A stretch of DNA of 64,000 bases, from NCBI GenBank assembly GCA_029719485.1, contig CP120722.1, positions 744,001 through 808,000 of the forward strand, read 5' to 3'. The DNA is from Kiritimatiellota bacterium B12222 (GTDB lineage Bacteria; Verrucomicrobiota; Kiritimatiellia; SS1-B-03-39; UBA6053). Shown here piece by piece: positions 63,716 through 64,000 of this stretch. The position numbers were made by a program, and so were the translations under genes. Each line of letters begins with the position of its first letter. The stretch's first letter is position 1. The notes under the pieces were generated by a model, which saw only the letters and a program-made list of their open reading frames with translations, was not told where the DNA came from and searched no databases.

Positions 63716-63802
63716 GCACCCGTGGTGGAACTGGCAGACACGCTAGATTCAGGTTCTAGTGCCCTCGCGGGCGTGGAGGTTCGAATCCTCTCGGGTGTAC
63801 CA
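63716..63802 (+). tRNA. tRNA-Leu (anticodon CAG)
   Basis: An 87-base tRNA. Acceptor arms GCACCCG and CGGGTGT (first pair G-U) end in discriminator A and encoded CCA. The anticodon stem-loop CTAGA-TTCAGGT-TCTAG gives anticodon CAG, and a long variable arm (TGCCCTCGCGGGCG region) and T-loop GGTTCGAATCC follow, as expected for class II leucine tRNA. Confidence 0.95.
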
Positions 63803-63805
63803 TTT

Positions 63806-63829
63806 AAACCTCGCTTCGGCGGGGTTTTT
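63806..63829 (+). terminator. Terminator after tRNA-Leu
   Basis: AACCTCGC-TTCG-GCGGGGTT with a UUCG-type loop and one wobble, followed by TTTT. The 170 bases to the right edge show no gene. Confidence 0.88.
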
Positions 63830-64000
63830 ATTTGTCTGGGTAGGATGGGTTTGGTCCAAGTCATCATTGATTGCCGGTCTGGTTCCTTTTTTTCATTTCT
63901 TTGCTGCGGCGGGGCTGGTACCTATATTTTATGTAGGTAGACTGGCATGAAAGCTAGAGATTCTGGATCTAAACGAGTTATATCAAAATGAAATACGCCT

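Overview
The window is a bacterial chromosome segment of moderate GC content. It holds a complete six-subunit Na+-translocating NADH:quinone reductase (Nqr) operon, an NqrM-type maturation gene, a copper nitrite reductase cluster, a Czc/Cus-type metal efflux operon and ordinary housekeeping genes. Many intergenic spaces carry palindromic or heptameric repeats, and there is a small orphan RHS module. Together these suggest an aerobic or microaerobic Gram-negative, probably aquatic, perhaps of the Verrucomicrobiota/PVC group. The lineage is inferred from gene content only. No transposase, integrase, phage gene or CRISPR-cas locus was recognised.

Layout. Positions 1-2.6 kb (minus strand): a run of overlapping genes with a YceI-like protein, an exported unknown, an ICMT/NnrU-like membrane methyltransferase, a UbiE-like methyltransferase and, cut by the left edge, what looks like the start of a type III polyketide synthase. 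2.7-4.5 kb: an OmpR-type two-component system. 4.6-12.3 kb: assorted genes (SUI1/YciH, HAD phosphatase, a pair of related membrane proteins, nucleosidase, YiiX-like lipoprotein, polyprenyl synthase). 12.8-14.6 kb: a parallel beta-helix protein. 15.2-21.3 kb: an RND heavy-metal efflux operon. 21.6-24.8 kb: a SWIM/SNF2 helicase. 25.2-30.9 kb: nqrABCDEF behind two copies of a 15-bp dyad.

32.0-44.4 kb is the nitrogen-oxide region. On the minus strand an Rrf2/NsrR-like regulator is followed by nirK (fused to cytochrome c), nirV, a SCO copper chaperone, a radical SAM/SPASM protein and an FNT nitrite/formate channel. A CopD-like gene diverges from the regulator. Further right a P450 with an unusual I-helix diverges from nnrS, with a DUF454, a DUF6172 and an aldo/keto reductase gene downstream of nnrS. 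Three promoter regions here share a dyad close to GAYAA-N2-TTRTC, which I propose as a common NO-responsive operator. An orphan RHS tip gene and a membrane-protein partner sit inside this region, next to a GC-rich non-coding island and flanked by direct repeats.

45-61.9 kb is mainly housekeeping: Nudix, a WaaP-like kinase, trhO, a C39-like peptidase, miaB, tsaC/sua5, nqrM-like, pyruvate kinase, an MTH1-like Nudix, glycerate kinase, a trans-sulfuration-type PLP enzyme, a DUF2126 transglutaminase and a SelW-like protein. 62-64 kb holds mscS and tRNA-Leu(CAG).

The most unusual structures are two tandem arrays, at 30.99-32.04 kb and 62.01-62.68 kb. Both are built from one palindromic element family. 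In each, the segment between element copies resembles the neighbouring gene: an internal piece of the FNT channel gene in the first, half of the mscS terminator hairpin in the second. This points to an element that becomes tandemly amplified together with captured flanking DNA.
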